From NCBI GenBank assembly GCA_003551455.1, contig PUMR01000039.1, forward strand, positions 1-5,164: a DNA stretch of 5,164 nt. Reading direction: 5' to 3'. The notes under the pieces were generated by a model. That model made no database searches and was not told where the DNA came from. It was given only the letters and a program-made list of their open reading frames with translations. Positions 1-5,164 of the stretch are shown piece after piece. The stretch is from Mollicutes bacterium (GTDB lineage Bacteria > Bacillota_I > Bacilli_A > Izemoplasmatales > Izemoplasmataceae). Position 1 is the first letter of the stretch; every line of letters starts with the position of its first letter. The position numbers were made by a program, and so were the translations under genes.

Positions 1-14
1 CGCGGCCCTTTTCA

Positions 15-1562
15 TCAAGCCTGATAGACGCACTCGCCCGCGATATAGGTCTCTTTGACCCGGGCAGTGCGGAGACTTTTCACATGGAGGGGATTGAACC
101 CGCGGACGACGATGAAGTCGGCTTCATAACCCGATGCGATGCGGCCGAGACTCCTTTCGGAACGGGCGAAATGGGCGGGGGTTTCGGTGTAGGCCCGCAA
201 GGCGGCCCGCAGAGGCAGGGCCTCTTTTTTCAGGAACGGGCGGCGCCGGAGGTCGCGGAGCGTCTTCCGCGTACAAGCGGTATAGAGGTTCAAGAACGGG
301 TTCGACGGCTCGACGGGCGCGTCTGTCGACAATGCGACCGTGAGCCCCTTATCCCGCATCGTGTTGAAGAGATAGGCTTTCTCGGCGCGCTCGCCGAGTC
401 TTTCCTGGACGAAAGCGTGGTCGGTGCGGATGAAGATGGGCTGTATGATCGCTCCGAGCTCCTCTCTCTTCATCGCCGATATCAATTCCTCGTTGGCAAC
501 TTGGGCGTGAATGAGAGCGTTGCGCCCCTTGTTCGCGCCTTCTTTCCGCAGTCTTTCCGCAAGGGTGAGGGCCTGGCCGATCGCCGCGTCACCGATGGCG
601 TGGAAGGCGAAATCCATGTCGTTATCGGCGGCCTTCTTGGCGAAGGCATAGAGTTCTTCGTCGGTGAAATTCTGCAGCCCCCGCTCTTTGGGATCATCGG
701 CGTAGGGAGAGTCCAGATGGGCGGTGCGGGCGCCGAGTGAGCCATCCAAGAACAGTTTCAAAGGACCGTTCTTGTAGCGGCCGAAGGCGGTGTCTCTGTC
801 CTTTTCGAGGAAGCGGTCGAACTCTTCGCTATCCTTGGGGTGCACCTGTTCTTGGACGCGGATCTTCAGACGGCCTTCGGCGTCCAGTTCGCGAAAAGCG
901 GAGAGGACGGTCTCGTAGGGGGACTCATAGACCGCGAAATCGTCGCTTTGCACGGCGGTGACGCCTTCGGAGAGGAGTTTCTCCTGGCCGAGGAGGATCT
1001 GGCGCTTGATGGTCGCTTTCGACGGATCGTCCAAGCGATGGAGTACCCATGATGCGGCCTCCTCTTTGAAATGGCCCTTCTCGAGGTCGTAGGCCGACGC
1101 TTTCTTCGGCAGCCGGCCGTGATGGTCTTTGGCCTCCTGGATCGCCTTCTCGTTCGCCACGACGAGATGGCCGCAGGTCCTGTAGATCGCGATGGGGTGT
1201 TCGCTCGAGGCCCGGTCGAGGTCTTCTTTCAGAAGGGGCCGCTTCTCTTTGAATCCCTCCTCATGATAGCCCCGACCGAGCAAGGGTCCTGTGGCGCGTT
1301 CTCGGAGGGCGCTGACCAAAGCGGCGATGGAGGTGTGGCGCGAGGCGTCGAAGATTTCCGCCATCTTGCCGATGCCGAGCAGGTGGAGATGGGCGTCGTG
1401 GAAGCCCGGAAGCACGACGGCCTCCTGCAAATCGACGACCCGGTCCAGGGGTCGCTTCAAAATCCTTTTCGCTTTGCCGACCTCGGCGAAACGGCCGTCC
1501 TCTACGATGAAGGCGTCCGCTTTGTTGAAGGGGATGTGGGCGTGGATATAGGCTGTACGCAT
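15..1562 (-). CDS. YtcJ-like metal-dependent amidohydrolase (amidohydrolase family 3)
   Basis: Predicted cytoplasmic metal-dependent hydrolase of 515 residues; the family cleaves C-N bonds in amide or ring substrates, but the substrate here cannot be told. Family signatures appear in order: PGFHDAHLHL with the metal-binding H58-x-H60, GPLKLFLDGSLGART with K269 (probable bridging lysine) and D273, FHAIGD with H321, LIHAQV with H352, and ALSTDAPVEP with the catalytic-type D414. The C-terminal GRIASGYEADFIVV is the usual small beta-sandwich segment. Length is normal for the family and no signal peptide is seen. I chose the ATG at 1562, not the one at 1577: AGGAGG lies 6 bases before it, while the GAGG before 1577 falls at about the expected transcription start. 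It ends in two tandem TGA codons. It lies 89 bases after htpG but has its own promoter. Family assignment is firm; specific function unknown. Confidence 0.9.
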   Translation of the reverse strand: MRTAYIHAHIPFNKADAFIVEDGRFAEVGKAKRILKRPLDRVVDLQEAVVLPGFHDAHLHLLGIGKMAEIFDASRHTSIAALVSALRERATGPLLGRGYHEEGFKEKRPLLKEDLDRASSEHPIAIYRTCGHLVVANEKAIQEAKDHHGRLPKKASAYDLEKGHFKEEAASWVLHRLDDPSKATIKRQILLGQEKLLSEGVTAVQSDDFAVYESPYETVLSAFRELDAEGRLKIRVQEQVHPKDSEEFDRFLEKDRDTAFGRYKNGPLKLFLDGSLGARTAHLDSPYADDPKERGLQNFTDEELYAFAKKAADNDMDFAFHAIGDAAIGQALTLAERLRKEGANKGRNALIHAQVANEELISAMKREELGAIIQPIFIRTDHAFVQERLGERAEKAYLFNTMRDKGLTVALSTDAPVEPSNPFLNLYTACTRKTLRDLRRRPFLKKEALPLRAALRAYTETPAHFARSERSLGRIASGYEADFIVVRGFNPLHVKSLRTARVKETYIAGECVYQA

Positions 1563-1568
1563 GCTGGT

Positions 1569-1574
1569 CCTCCT
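1569..1574 (-). promoter_or_regulatory. Ribosome-binding site deciding the amidohydrolase start
   Basis: AGGAGG on the minus strand, 6 bases before the ATG at 1562. It lies inside the longer reading frame that begins at the ATG at 1577, and so argues for the downstream start. Confidence 0.75.
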
Positions 1575-1594
1575 CATGTGGGTAATCCTCTTAA

Positions 1595-1603
1595 ATTATA
1601 GCA
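1595..1603 (-). promoter_or_regulatory. Extended -10 promoter of the amidohydrolase gene
   Basis: TGCTATAAT on the minus strand is a perfect extended -10 (TGn plus TATAAT). No good -35 lies at the normal distance (GACAAG at 17 bases), which is common for extended -10 promoters. Transcription would begin near 1588, giving a leader of roughly 26 bases to the ATG at 1562. The site lies between the htpG terminator and the gene, so the amidohydrolase is probably transcribed independently. Seen in sequence; activity inferred. Confidence 0.7.
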
Positions 1604-1633
1604 TATCCGCGCTTCTCCTTGTCGCTATTCGCG

Positions 1634-1662
1634 AAAAGAAAAAGCCGGAAATCATCCGGCTT
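1634..1662 (-). terminator. Rho-independent terminator of htpG, overlapping its 3' end
   Basis: On the minus strand, the arms AAGCCGGA (1662-1655) and TCCGGCTT (1649-1642) form a perfect 8-bp stem with a 5-base loop (1654-1650), followed by an interrupted T-run TTTCTTTT. The upstream arm encodes the last residues of HtpG (Glu-Ala-Gly), and the TGA stop at 1654-1652 lies in the loop. Confidence 0.9.
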
Positions 1663-3562
1663 CGTCTTTCGAGGCTTCGACCATGAGTCGCACCATGAGA
1701 TCGCTGAAGGCTTTCGGGTCCTCGATGGAGTAGCCTTCCATGAGCAACGCCTGGTTGTAAAGCAAAGAAGCGTAGTCGGCGACCCGTTTCTTGTCTTGGG
1801 CATGGACCTTCTGCAAGGCTTGGAAAAGTTCATGGTCGGGGTTCAGTTCGAGGATCCGTTTCGCCTTGACGCCTTCGGGCTTGTCGGGGAGTTTCTCGAG
1901 GATGCGTTCCATCTCGAGCGAGAGTCCCTCCCCCGCGACGAGACACACGGGGGCCTCCTGCAGGCGTCCCGACAAACGGACGTCCTCGACCTTGTCGGAA
2001 AGCGCCTTCTTGATGGCCTTCAAGAGTTTTCCGTGGTCTTTTTCCTTCTTTTCGATATCCTTCTTCTTGTCGTCGTCGACGAGGTCGCTCTCGGCCTGCT
2101 TCAAGGATTTGAACGGGACGCCTTCGTATTCGTTCAGCACTTGCACCATGAACTCGTCGATCTCCTCGGTGAAGAGGAGCGCTTCATAACCTTTTTCTTT
2201 CAAGGCGTCCATCTGCGGCTGCGAAAGGATGCTCTCTTTGTCCTTGCCGGTGGCGTAATAGATCGCCTTCTGGGCATCGGGCTTCCTTTCGAGATACTCG
2301 GCGAGACTGATGTAGTCGTCGCTCTTTGTGGTCTTGAACATGACGAGGTCCTTGAGTTTGTCCTTTTCGGCGCCGAACTTGTCGTAGATGCCGTATTTCA
2401 AAATGGAGCCGTAGGCCTCGTAGAATTCCACGTACTTGTCGCGGTCGTTCTTCTGCATCTTTTCGAGTTCGCTCTTGATCTTCTTTTCGATGTGGCTCGC
2501 GATACGCTTCAACTGGCGGTCATGCTGCAACATCTCCCGCGAGATGTTCAAAGAGAGGTCGGCCGAATCGACGAGCCCCTTCACGAAACGGAAATGGTCG
2601 GGTACGAGCGTCTCGTTCTTCTCTTCGATCATGACGCCTTTGGAATAGAGTTTGAGCCCTTTTTCGTATTTTTCGCTATAGAAGTCGAAAGGGGGCTTCT
2701 TCGGGATGAAAAGGAGCGCAGTATAGGTGAGGAGACCTTCGACGGAAGTGTGGACGGTGTGCATGGGATCCTCGAAATCGTGGAACTCGCGCTTGTAGAA
2801 GTCGGAAAGCTCCTCTTTGTCGATTTCCGACTTCGGTCGCTTCCAGATGGGGATCATCGAGTTCAAGGTCTCTGTTTCCGTGTAGGTTTTCGGCTCTTCT
2901 TCGTCGTCCTTCTTCTCTGCTTCTTTCTCGACTTCCATGCGGATGGGGTGGCGGATGTAGTCGCTGTACTTTTTGACGAGGGAGCGGATGGTCCCCTCTT
3001 GCAGATACTCGGAATAGTTCTCTTCGTTCTCTTCATCGTCTTTCCGCAAATAGACGGTGATGTCGGTGCCGATGTCTTCTTTCTCGGTCTCGGCGATGGT
3101 GTAGGTGGCCTTGCCGTCGCTTTTCCACTCATAAGCTTTCCCGCTGTAGGCCGAGCGGGTCCTGACAACGACTTCTTCAGCCACCATGAAGGCGCTGTAG
3201 AAGCCCACGCCGAACTGGCCGATGATGTCCAAATCCTTCTTCTCGAGTTTTTCAAAGAAGGTCTTGGAGCCGCTTTCGGCGATGGTGCCGAGTTCGCTCA
3301 CGAGTTCTTCTTCCGTCATGCCGATACCGTTGTCCTTGATGGTGAGTGACCGGTTCTCTTCGTCTCTCGCGATGAATATCTCGTACTCGTCCGCGCCATC
3401 GACTTTGTCATCGGTGAGCGAGAGGTGGTGGCGCTTGTCGATGGCGTCACTCGCATTCGAGATGAGCTCGCGCAAAAAGATCTCCTTGTGGGTGTAGATG
3501 GCGTTCACCATGAGGTCGAGAAGTTTTTTCGACTCGGTCTGGAACTCTTTGGTCTTTGCCAT
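1652..3562 (-). CDS. htpG: Molecular chaperone HtpG (bacterial Hsp90)
   Basis: Cytoplasmic ATP-dependent homodimeric chaperone of 636 residues, full length for the bacterial family. The N-terminal GHKL ATPase domain (about 1-215) shows RELISNASDA with the catalytic-type E32 and Mg-binding N36, DNGIGM at 77-82, GTIAESG at 92-98 (ATP lid) and QFGVGFYSAFMV at 116-127. The usual acidic-basic linker is short (about 211-224). The middle domain (about 230-500) carries SLNISREMLQ with R342 and Q346, which match the ATP-contacting loop of Hsp90. The C-terminal dimerisation domain follows (about 510-630), and no MEEVD tail is present, as expected for bacteria. The start is ATG at 3562, preceded by GGAGG at 8 bases; an in-frame TTG at 3577 overlaps that ribosome site and is unlikely. 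It has its own promoter and terminator. No CIRCE element is present. Identification is very secure. Confidence 0.98.
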   Translation of the reverse strand: MAKTKEFQTESKKLLDLMVNAIYTHKEIFLRELISNASDAIDKRHHLSLTDDKVDGADEYEIFIARDEENRSLTIKDNGIGMTEEELVSELGTIAESGSKTFFEKLEKKDLDIIGQFGVGFYSAFMVAEEVVVRTRSAYSGKAYEWKSDGKATYTIAETEKEDIGTDITVYLRKDDEENEENYSEYLQEGTIRSLVKKYSDYIRHPIRMEVEKEAEKKDDEEEPKTYTETETLNSMIPIWKRPKSEIDKEELSDFYKREFHDFEDPMHTVHTSVEGLLTYTALLFIPKKPPFDFYSEKYEKGLKLYSKGVMIEEKNETLVPDHFRFVKGLVDSADLSLNISREMLQHDRQLKRIASHIEKKIKSELEKMQKNDRDKYVEFYEAYGSILKYGIYDKFGAEKDKLKDLVMFKTTKSDDYISLAEYLERKPDAQKAIYYATGKDKESILSQPQMDALKEKGYEALLFTEEIDEFMVQVLNEYEGVPFKSLKQAESDLVDDDKKKDIEKKEKDHGKLLKAIKKALSDKVEDVRLSGRLQEAPVCLVAGEGLSLEMERILEKLPDKPEGVKAKRILELNPDHELFQALQKVHAQDKKRVADYASLLYNQALLMEGYSIEDPKAFSDLMVRLMVEASKDEAG

Positions 3563-3570
3563 GAAAAATC

Positions 3571-3575
3571 CCTCC
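3571..3575 (-). promoter_or_regulatory. Ribosome-binding site of htpG
   Basis: GGAGG, 8 bases before the ATG at 3562. It fixes the start at MAKTKEF and rules out the longer TTG frame beginning at 3577, because that TTG immediately precedes and abuts this site. The site lies within one arm of the AAATCCCT/AGGGATTT dyad described at the htpG promoter. Confidence 0.8.
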
Positions 3576-3586
3576 AATCCAATATG

Positions 3587-3615
3587 ATTTTAGGGATTTG
3601 CCGGCTGCTTGTCAA
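3587..3615 (-). promoter_or_regulatory. Sigma-A-type promoter of htpG
   Basis: On the minus strand, TTGACA (3615-3610) and TAAAAT (3592-3587) are separated by exactly 17 bases. The -35 is perfect and the -10 differs from TATAAT at one position. Transcription would start near 3580, leaving a short leader of about 18 bases before the ATG. This is a strong vegetative promoter. I see neither a CIRCE inverted repeat (TTAGCACTC-N9-GAGTGCTAA) nor the GAAAAGG element known downstream of the Bacillus subtilis htpG promoter. Confidence 0.88.
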
Positions 3616-3687
3616 GTGATTGGCGGGATTTCTCCCCTTTGGTGGTCGCTTCTTTCGACCCGGACGCCACTGCATGGGCGAGACATG

Positions 3688-3714
3688 AAAAAAGCCCGCA
3701 CATCGTACGGGCTT
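3688..3714 (-). terminator. Rho-independent terminator of tpx
   Basis: On the minus strand, arm AAGCCCGTAC (3714-3705) pairs with GTGCGGGCTT (3701-3692), giving a 10-bp stem with one G-T wobble and a 3-base loop, followed by TTTTTT. The stem begins 8 bases after the tpx stop codon, so the 3' untranslated region is minimal. It separates tpx from htpG. Confidence 0.92.
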
Positions 3715-3722
3715 CGGATAGG

Positions 3723-4214
3723 TCATTTCTGGACAAGTTTTCTGACGGCTTCATAGTCGGGGTGGTTCGTCATCTCGGCGACATATTCGCGGTGGATGAT
3801 TTTTCGCTCCTCATCGAGCACGAAGACGCTGCGTGCCTGCAAGCGGAGCTCCTCGATCAGGGTGCCGTAGTTCATGGCGAAATCGAGGTCGCGATAATCC
3901 GAAAGGATGGTGATCCTTTCGAGGCCTTCGGCTTCGCAGTAGCGTTTATGGGCGAAGGGGAGGTCGTTCGACGCGGTGATGACCCGGACATCGTCACGGG
4001 CTTCGAGTTCGCGGTTGAAGGTCTTGGTCTGATGGCTGCAAAGCCCGGTGTCCACCGAGGGGACGGCGCTGATGACGATGTAGGGCTCGTCGAAATCGCT
4101 CATGCGCACCACTTGCATGTCTCTGTCCAAGGCTTGGAAATCCGGCGCCTTGTCGCCGACGTCTTTCGTCTTGCCGAGAAGTGTCACCTCGTTGCCGTTG
4201 AAGGTTCTTTTCAA
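3723..4214 (-). CDS. tpx: Thiol peroxidase (Tpx-type peroxiredoxin)
   Basis: Atypical two-cysteine peroxiredoxin of 163 residues, full length for the family, that reduces hydrogen and alkyl peroxides with thioredoxin as the usual reductant; probably cytoplasmic, as no signal peptide is seen. PSVDTGLC carries the catalytic triad elements P52, T56 and peroxidatic C59. NDLPFAHKRYC holds the resolving C93, the Tpx-specific position that forms an intramolecular disulfide with C59. The active-site arginine is probably R128 in LQARSVFVLD. The start is TTG at 4214, preceded by AAGGAGG with GGAGG at 8 bases; an in-frame TAG lies 18 bases further upstream and excludes a longer form. A small inverted repeat covers the ribosome site and start codon. 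Its own promoter and terminator make it a single-gene unit between pncB and htpG. No PerR-like box was seen. Very secure identification. Confidence 0.97.
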   Translation of the reverse strand: MKRTFNGNEVTLLGKTKDVGDKAPDFQALDRDMQVVRMSDFDEPYIVISAVPSVDTGLCSHQTKTFNRELEARDDVRVITASNDLPFAHKRYCEAEGLERITILSDYRDLDFAMNYGTLIEELRLQARSVFVLDEERKIIHREYVAEMTNHPDYEAVRKLVQK

Positions 4215-4229
4215 GGAGAATCCCTCCTT
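4212..4229 (-). promoter_or_regulatory. Hairpin covering the tpx ribosome-binding site and TTG start
   Basis: On the minus strand, AAGGAG (4229-4224) and CTCCTT (4218-4213) are a perfect 6-bp inverted repeat with loop GGATT; a further U-G wobble (4230 with 4212) may extend it. The left arm is most of the Shine-Dalgarno sequence AAGGAGG and the right arm contains the first two bases of the TTG start. In RNA this could restrict ribosome access. The pairing is seen in sequence; a regulatory role is inferred. Confidence 0.5.
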
Positions 4230-4245
4230 ATCCTAGACTGAGTTC

Positions 4246-4254
4246 ATTGTAGCA
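4246..4254 (-). promoter_or_regulatory. Extended -10 promoter of tpx
   Basis: TGCTACAAT on the minus strand is an extended -10 with one mismatch to TATAAT. No convincing -35 lies at 16-18 bases. Transcription would start near 4239, giving a leader of about 25 bases that includes the ribosome-site hairpin. It lies downstream of the pncB terminator. Confidence 0.6.
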
Positions 4255-4285
4255 TGTCGTCGAGCTTTCATGGCGTCACACGCTC

Positions 4286-4313
4286 AAGAAAAAGGCGCAA
4301 ATCCATGCGCCTT
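4286..4313 (-). terminator. Rho-independent terminator of pncB
   Basis: On the minus strand, AAGGCGCA (4313-4306) and TGCGCCTT (4299-4292) form a perfect 8-bp stem with a 6-base loop, followed by TTTCTT (a run of five T overlapping the stem end). The stem begins 6 bases after the pncB stop codon. Confidence 0.9.
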
Positions 4314-4319
4314 GGGTCA

Positions 4320-5164
4320 TCAATCGTCGGCATGTCTGCGGATGAGATTCTCGCGGATGTTCCAGAGCTTCTCGGAGAGGTCGACATAGTACTGATGAGG
4401 ATAGTCGAAACGTTTGACTTCTTCCCAGAGGGAATCCATCTCCTTTTGACAGTGTTTCTTGATGGCTTCGATGCCGGGGAGGTCATAGACCCTTTGTCCG
4501 TTTCGGAAGATGGGCAAAAGGAGATTCTTGACGGAATAGTCGGTGAAGGTGGTCTTCTTCCAGGTGTGGACGGGATCGAAGATGGTGAGGGGCTTATCCT
4601 CGTCGATGGTCTCGTCATGCACCGTCAAGAGGTCGGCGGCGGCCGATCCCTCCTTGTCGTAGATCCTGTAGAGTTTCTTGAAGTGCGGGATGGTGATCTT
4701 GTCGGGATTGTCGCTAATCTTGATCTTGGGGACGATCTCGCCGTCCTCTTCGGCGGCCACGAGCTTGTAGACGCCGCCGAAGACGGGATCGCTCTTCGCG
4801 GTGATGAGCCTTTCACCGACACCGAAGATGTCGATGGGCGCACCTTGGGTCAAAAGGGCGCGGATGATGTATTCGTCCAGCGCGTTGCTCGCGACGATCT
4901 TGCATTCAGCGAGACCGGCTTCGTCCAACATCTTCCGCGCTTGTTTGGAAAGATAGGTCAGATCCCCCGAGTCGATGCGGACGGCGTATTTTTTCACACC
5001 CTTCGGGACGAGGACCTCCTTGATGACGCGGATGGCGTTGGGGATGCCGCTTTTCAAGGTGTCGTAGGTGTCGACGAGAAAGGTGCACATGTCGGGATAG
5101 AGTTCGGCATAGTGCTTGAAGGCCTCATATTCACTCGCGAACATCTGCACCCAGGAGTGGGCCA
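4320..5164 (-). CDS. pncB: Nicotinate phosphoribosyltransferase, C-terminal part (cut by window edge)
   Basis: Cytoplasmic enzyme of NAD salvage that joins nicotinate to phosphoribosyl pyrophosphate with ATP hydrolysis to make nicotinate mononucleotide. The visible 280 residues are the C-terminal part of a protein that is typically some 480-490 residues in Bacillota; the gene runs off the right edge. The first visible codons read AHSW, and the two bases before them (TG) fit the methionine of the family motif GTMAHSW, whose histidine lies in the active site. Next come VDTYDTLKSGIPNA, RIDSGDL (phosphoribosyl-binding region), VASNALDEYII and FGVGERLITAKSDPVFGGVYKL, all typical of the Bacillota-type enzyme. 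The GTG at 5150 is an internal valine, not the start. The gene ends in TGA followed at once by a terminator, so it is not joined to tpx. Family is secure; the N-terminal part and promoter lie outside. Confidence 0.95.
   Translation of the reverse strand, partial: AHSWVQMFASEYEAFKHYAELYPDMCTFLVDTYDTLKSGIPNAIRVIKEVLVPKGVKKYAVRIDSGDLTYLSKQARKMLDEAGLAECKIVASNALDEYIIRALLTQGAPIDIFGVGERLITAKSDPVFGGVYKLVAAEEDGEIVPKIKISDNPDKITIPHFKKLYRIYDKEGSAAADLLTVHDETIDEDKPLTIFDPVHTWKKTTFTDYSVKNLLLPIFRNGQRVYDLPGIEAIKKHCQKEMDSLWEEVKRFDYPHQYYVDLSEKLWNIRENLIRRHADD

Larger units (their letters stand above)
3566..3631. repeat. Three copies of AAATCCC/GGGATTT around the htpG promoter
   Basis: The heptamer GGGATTT (plus strand) occurs at 3625-3631 and 3593-3599 as direct repeats 32 bases apart, and its reverse complement AAATCCC at 3566-3572. 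The two nearest copies extend to a perfect 8-bp inverted repeat, 3566-3573 against 3592-3599, with an 18-base spacer that spans most of the -10 and the expected transcription start. The outer direct copy lies upstream of the -35. This layout resembles an operator, but the copy nearest the gene partly coincides with the ribosome-binding site, so chance cannot be excluded. Confidence 0.4.

Noticed and set aside
84..1601. Open frames on the plus strand opposite the amidohydrolase (84-740, 1071-1601 and smaller ones).
   Set aside because: They are antisense shadows of a gene with intact family motifs; their proteins are low-complexity and match nothing recognisable.
1619..3349. A 576-codon open frame on the plus strand, antisense to almost all of htpG.
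   Set aside because: It runs opposite a certain gene and its protein is a run of F, L, V and D that mirrors the E/K/D-rich codons of HtpG. No ribosome site or promoter was evident, and it resembles no family I know. Long antisense frames over chaperone genes are a known codon-bias artefact.
3644..3660. Inverted repeat GGTCG-N7-CGACC between the tpx terminator and the htpG promoter.
   Set aside because: Only 5 bp per arm, does not extend, and has no T-run or position relative to a promoter that suggests a role. Such repeats are expected by chance.
3563..3722. Searched for CIRCE, CtsR or PerR-type sites upstream of htpG and tpx.
   Set aside because: None of these motifs is present at recognisable similarity in 3563-3722 or 4215-4285.
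3609..4241. A 210-codon open frame on the plus strand opposite tpx.
   Set aside because: It is antisense to a full-length Tpx with all catalytic residues, and it spans the tpx terminator and promoter region, so it is a shadow.
4282..4287. TTGAGC on the minus strand as a possible -35 for tpx.
   Set aside because: It lies 30 bases from the -10, far beyond the 16-18 bases needed, and overlaps the pncB terminator tail.
5148..5150. GTG as a possible start of the nicotinate phosphoribosyltransferase gene.
   Set aside because: The frame stays open to the window edge and the upstream codons AHSW belong to the conserved active-site motif, so this is an internal valine.

Overview
The window carries four protein-coding genes, all on the minus strand. 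In transcription order (high to low coordinates) they are: the 3' part of a nicotinate phosphoribosyltransferase gene (pncB, cut by the right edge), a thiol peroxidase (tpx), the chaperone HtpG (htpG), and a metal-dependent amidohydrolase of the YtcJ-like family. No RNA genes, mobile elements, CRISPR arrays or long repeats were seen, and no gap between genes exceeds about 160 bases.

Organism. Strong Shine-Dalgarno sequences (AGGAGG, GGAGG, AAGGAGG), a TTG start codon, sigma-A-type promoters (one is TTGACA-17-TAAAAT) and short GC-rich hairpins followed by T-runs fit a bacterium of the Bacillota (Firmicutes) or a close relative. Base composition is moderately GC-rich by eye. All four genes stop at TGA and tryptophan is TGG, so the standard bacterial code applies and a Mycoplasma-type code is excluded. 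I cannot name a genus.

Layout. Positions 5164-4320: pncB 3' part, with a terminator at 4286-4313. Positions 4254-4246: extended -10 for tpx; CDS 4214-3723, terminator 3688-3714. Positions 3615-3587: htpG promoter; CDS 3562-1652, with a terminator that overlaps the end of the gene. Positions 1603-1595: extended -10 for the amidohydrolase; CDS 1562-15. The three complete genes each have their own promoter, and pncB, tpx and htpG each have their own terminator. They therefore look like single-gene transcription units pointing the same way, not an operon.

Function. HtpG (protein quality control) and Tpx (peroxide reduction) are stress proteins. PncB feeds NAD salvage. The amidohydrolase has no predictable substrate. 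I see housekeeping and stress genes and no evidence of a new multi-gene system. The most interesting signals are regulatory: a hairpin covering the ribosome-binding site and TTG start of tpx, a heptamer present three times around the htpG promoter, and a terminator hairpin whose loop contains the htpG stop codon.
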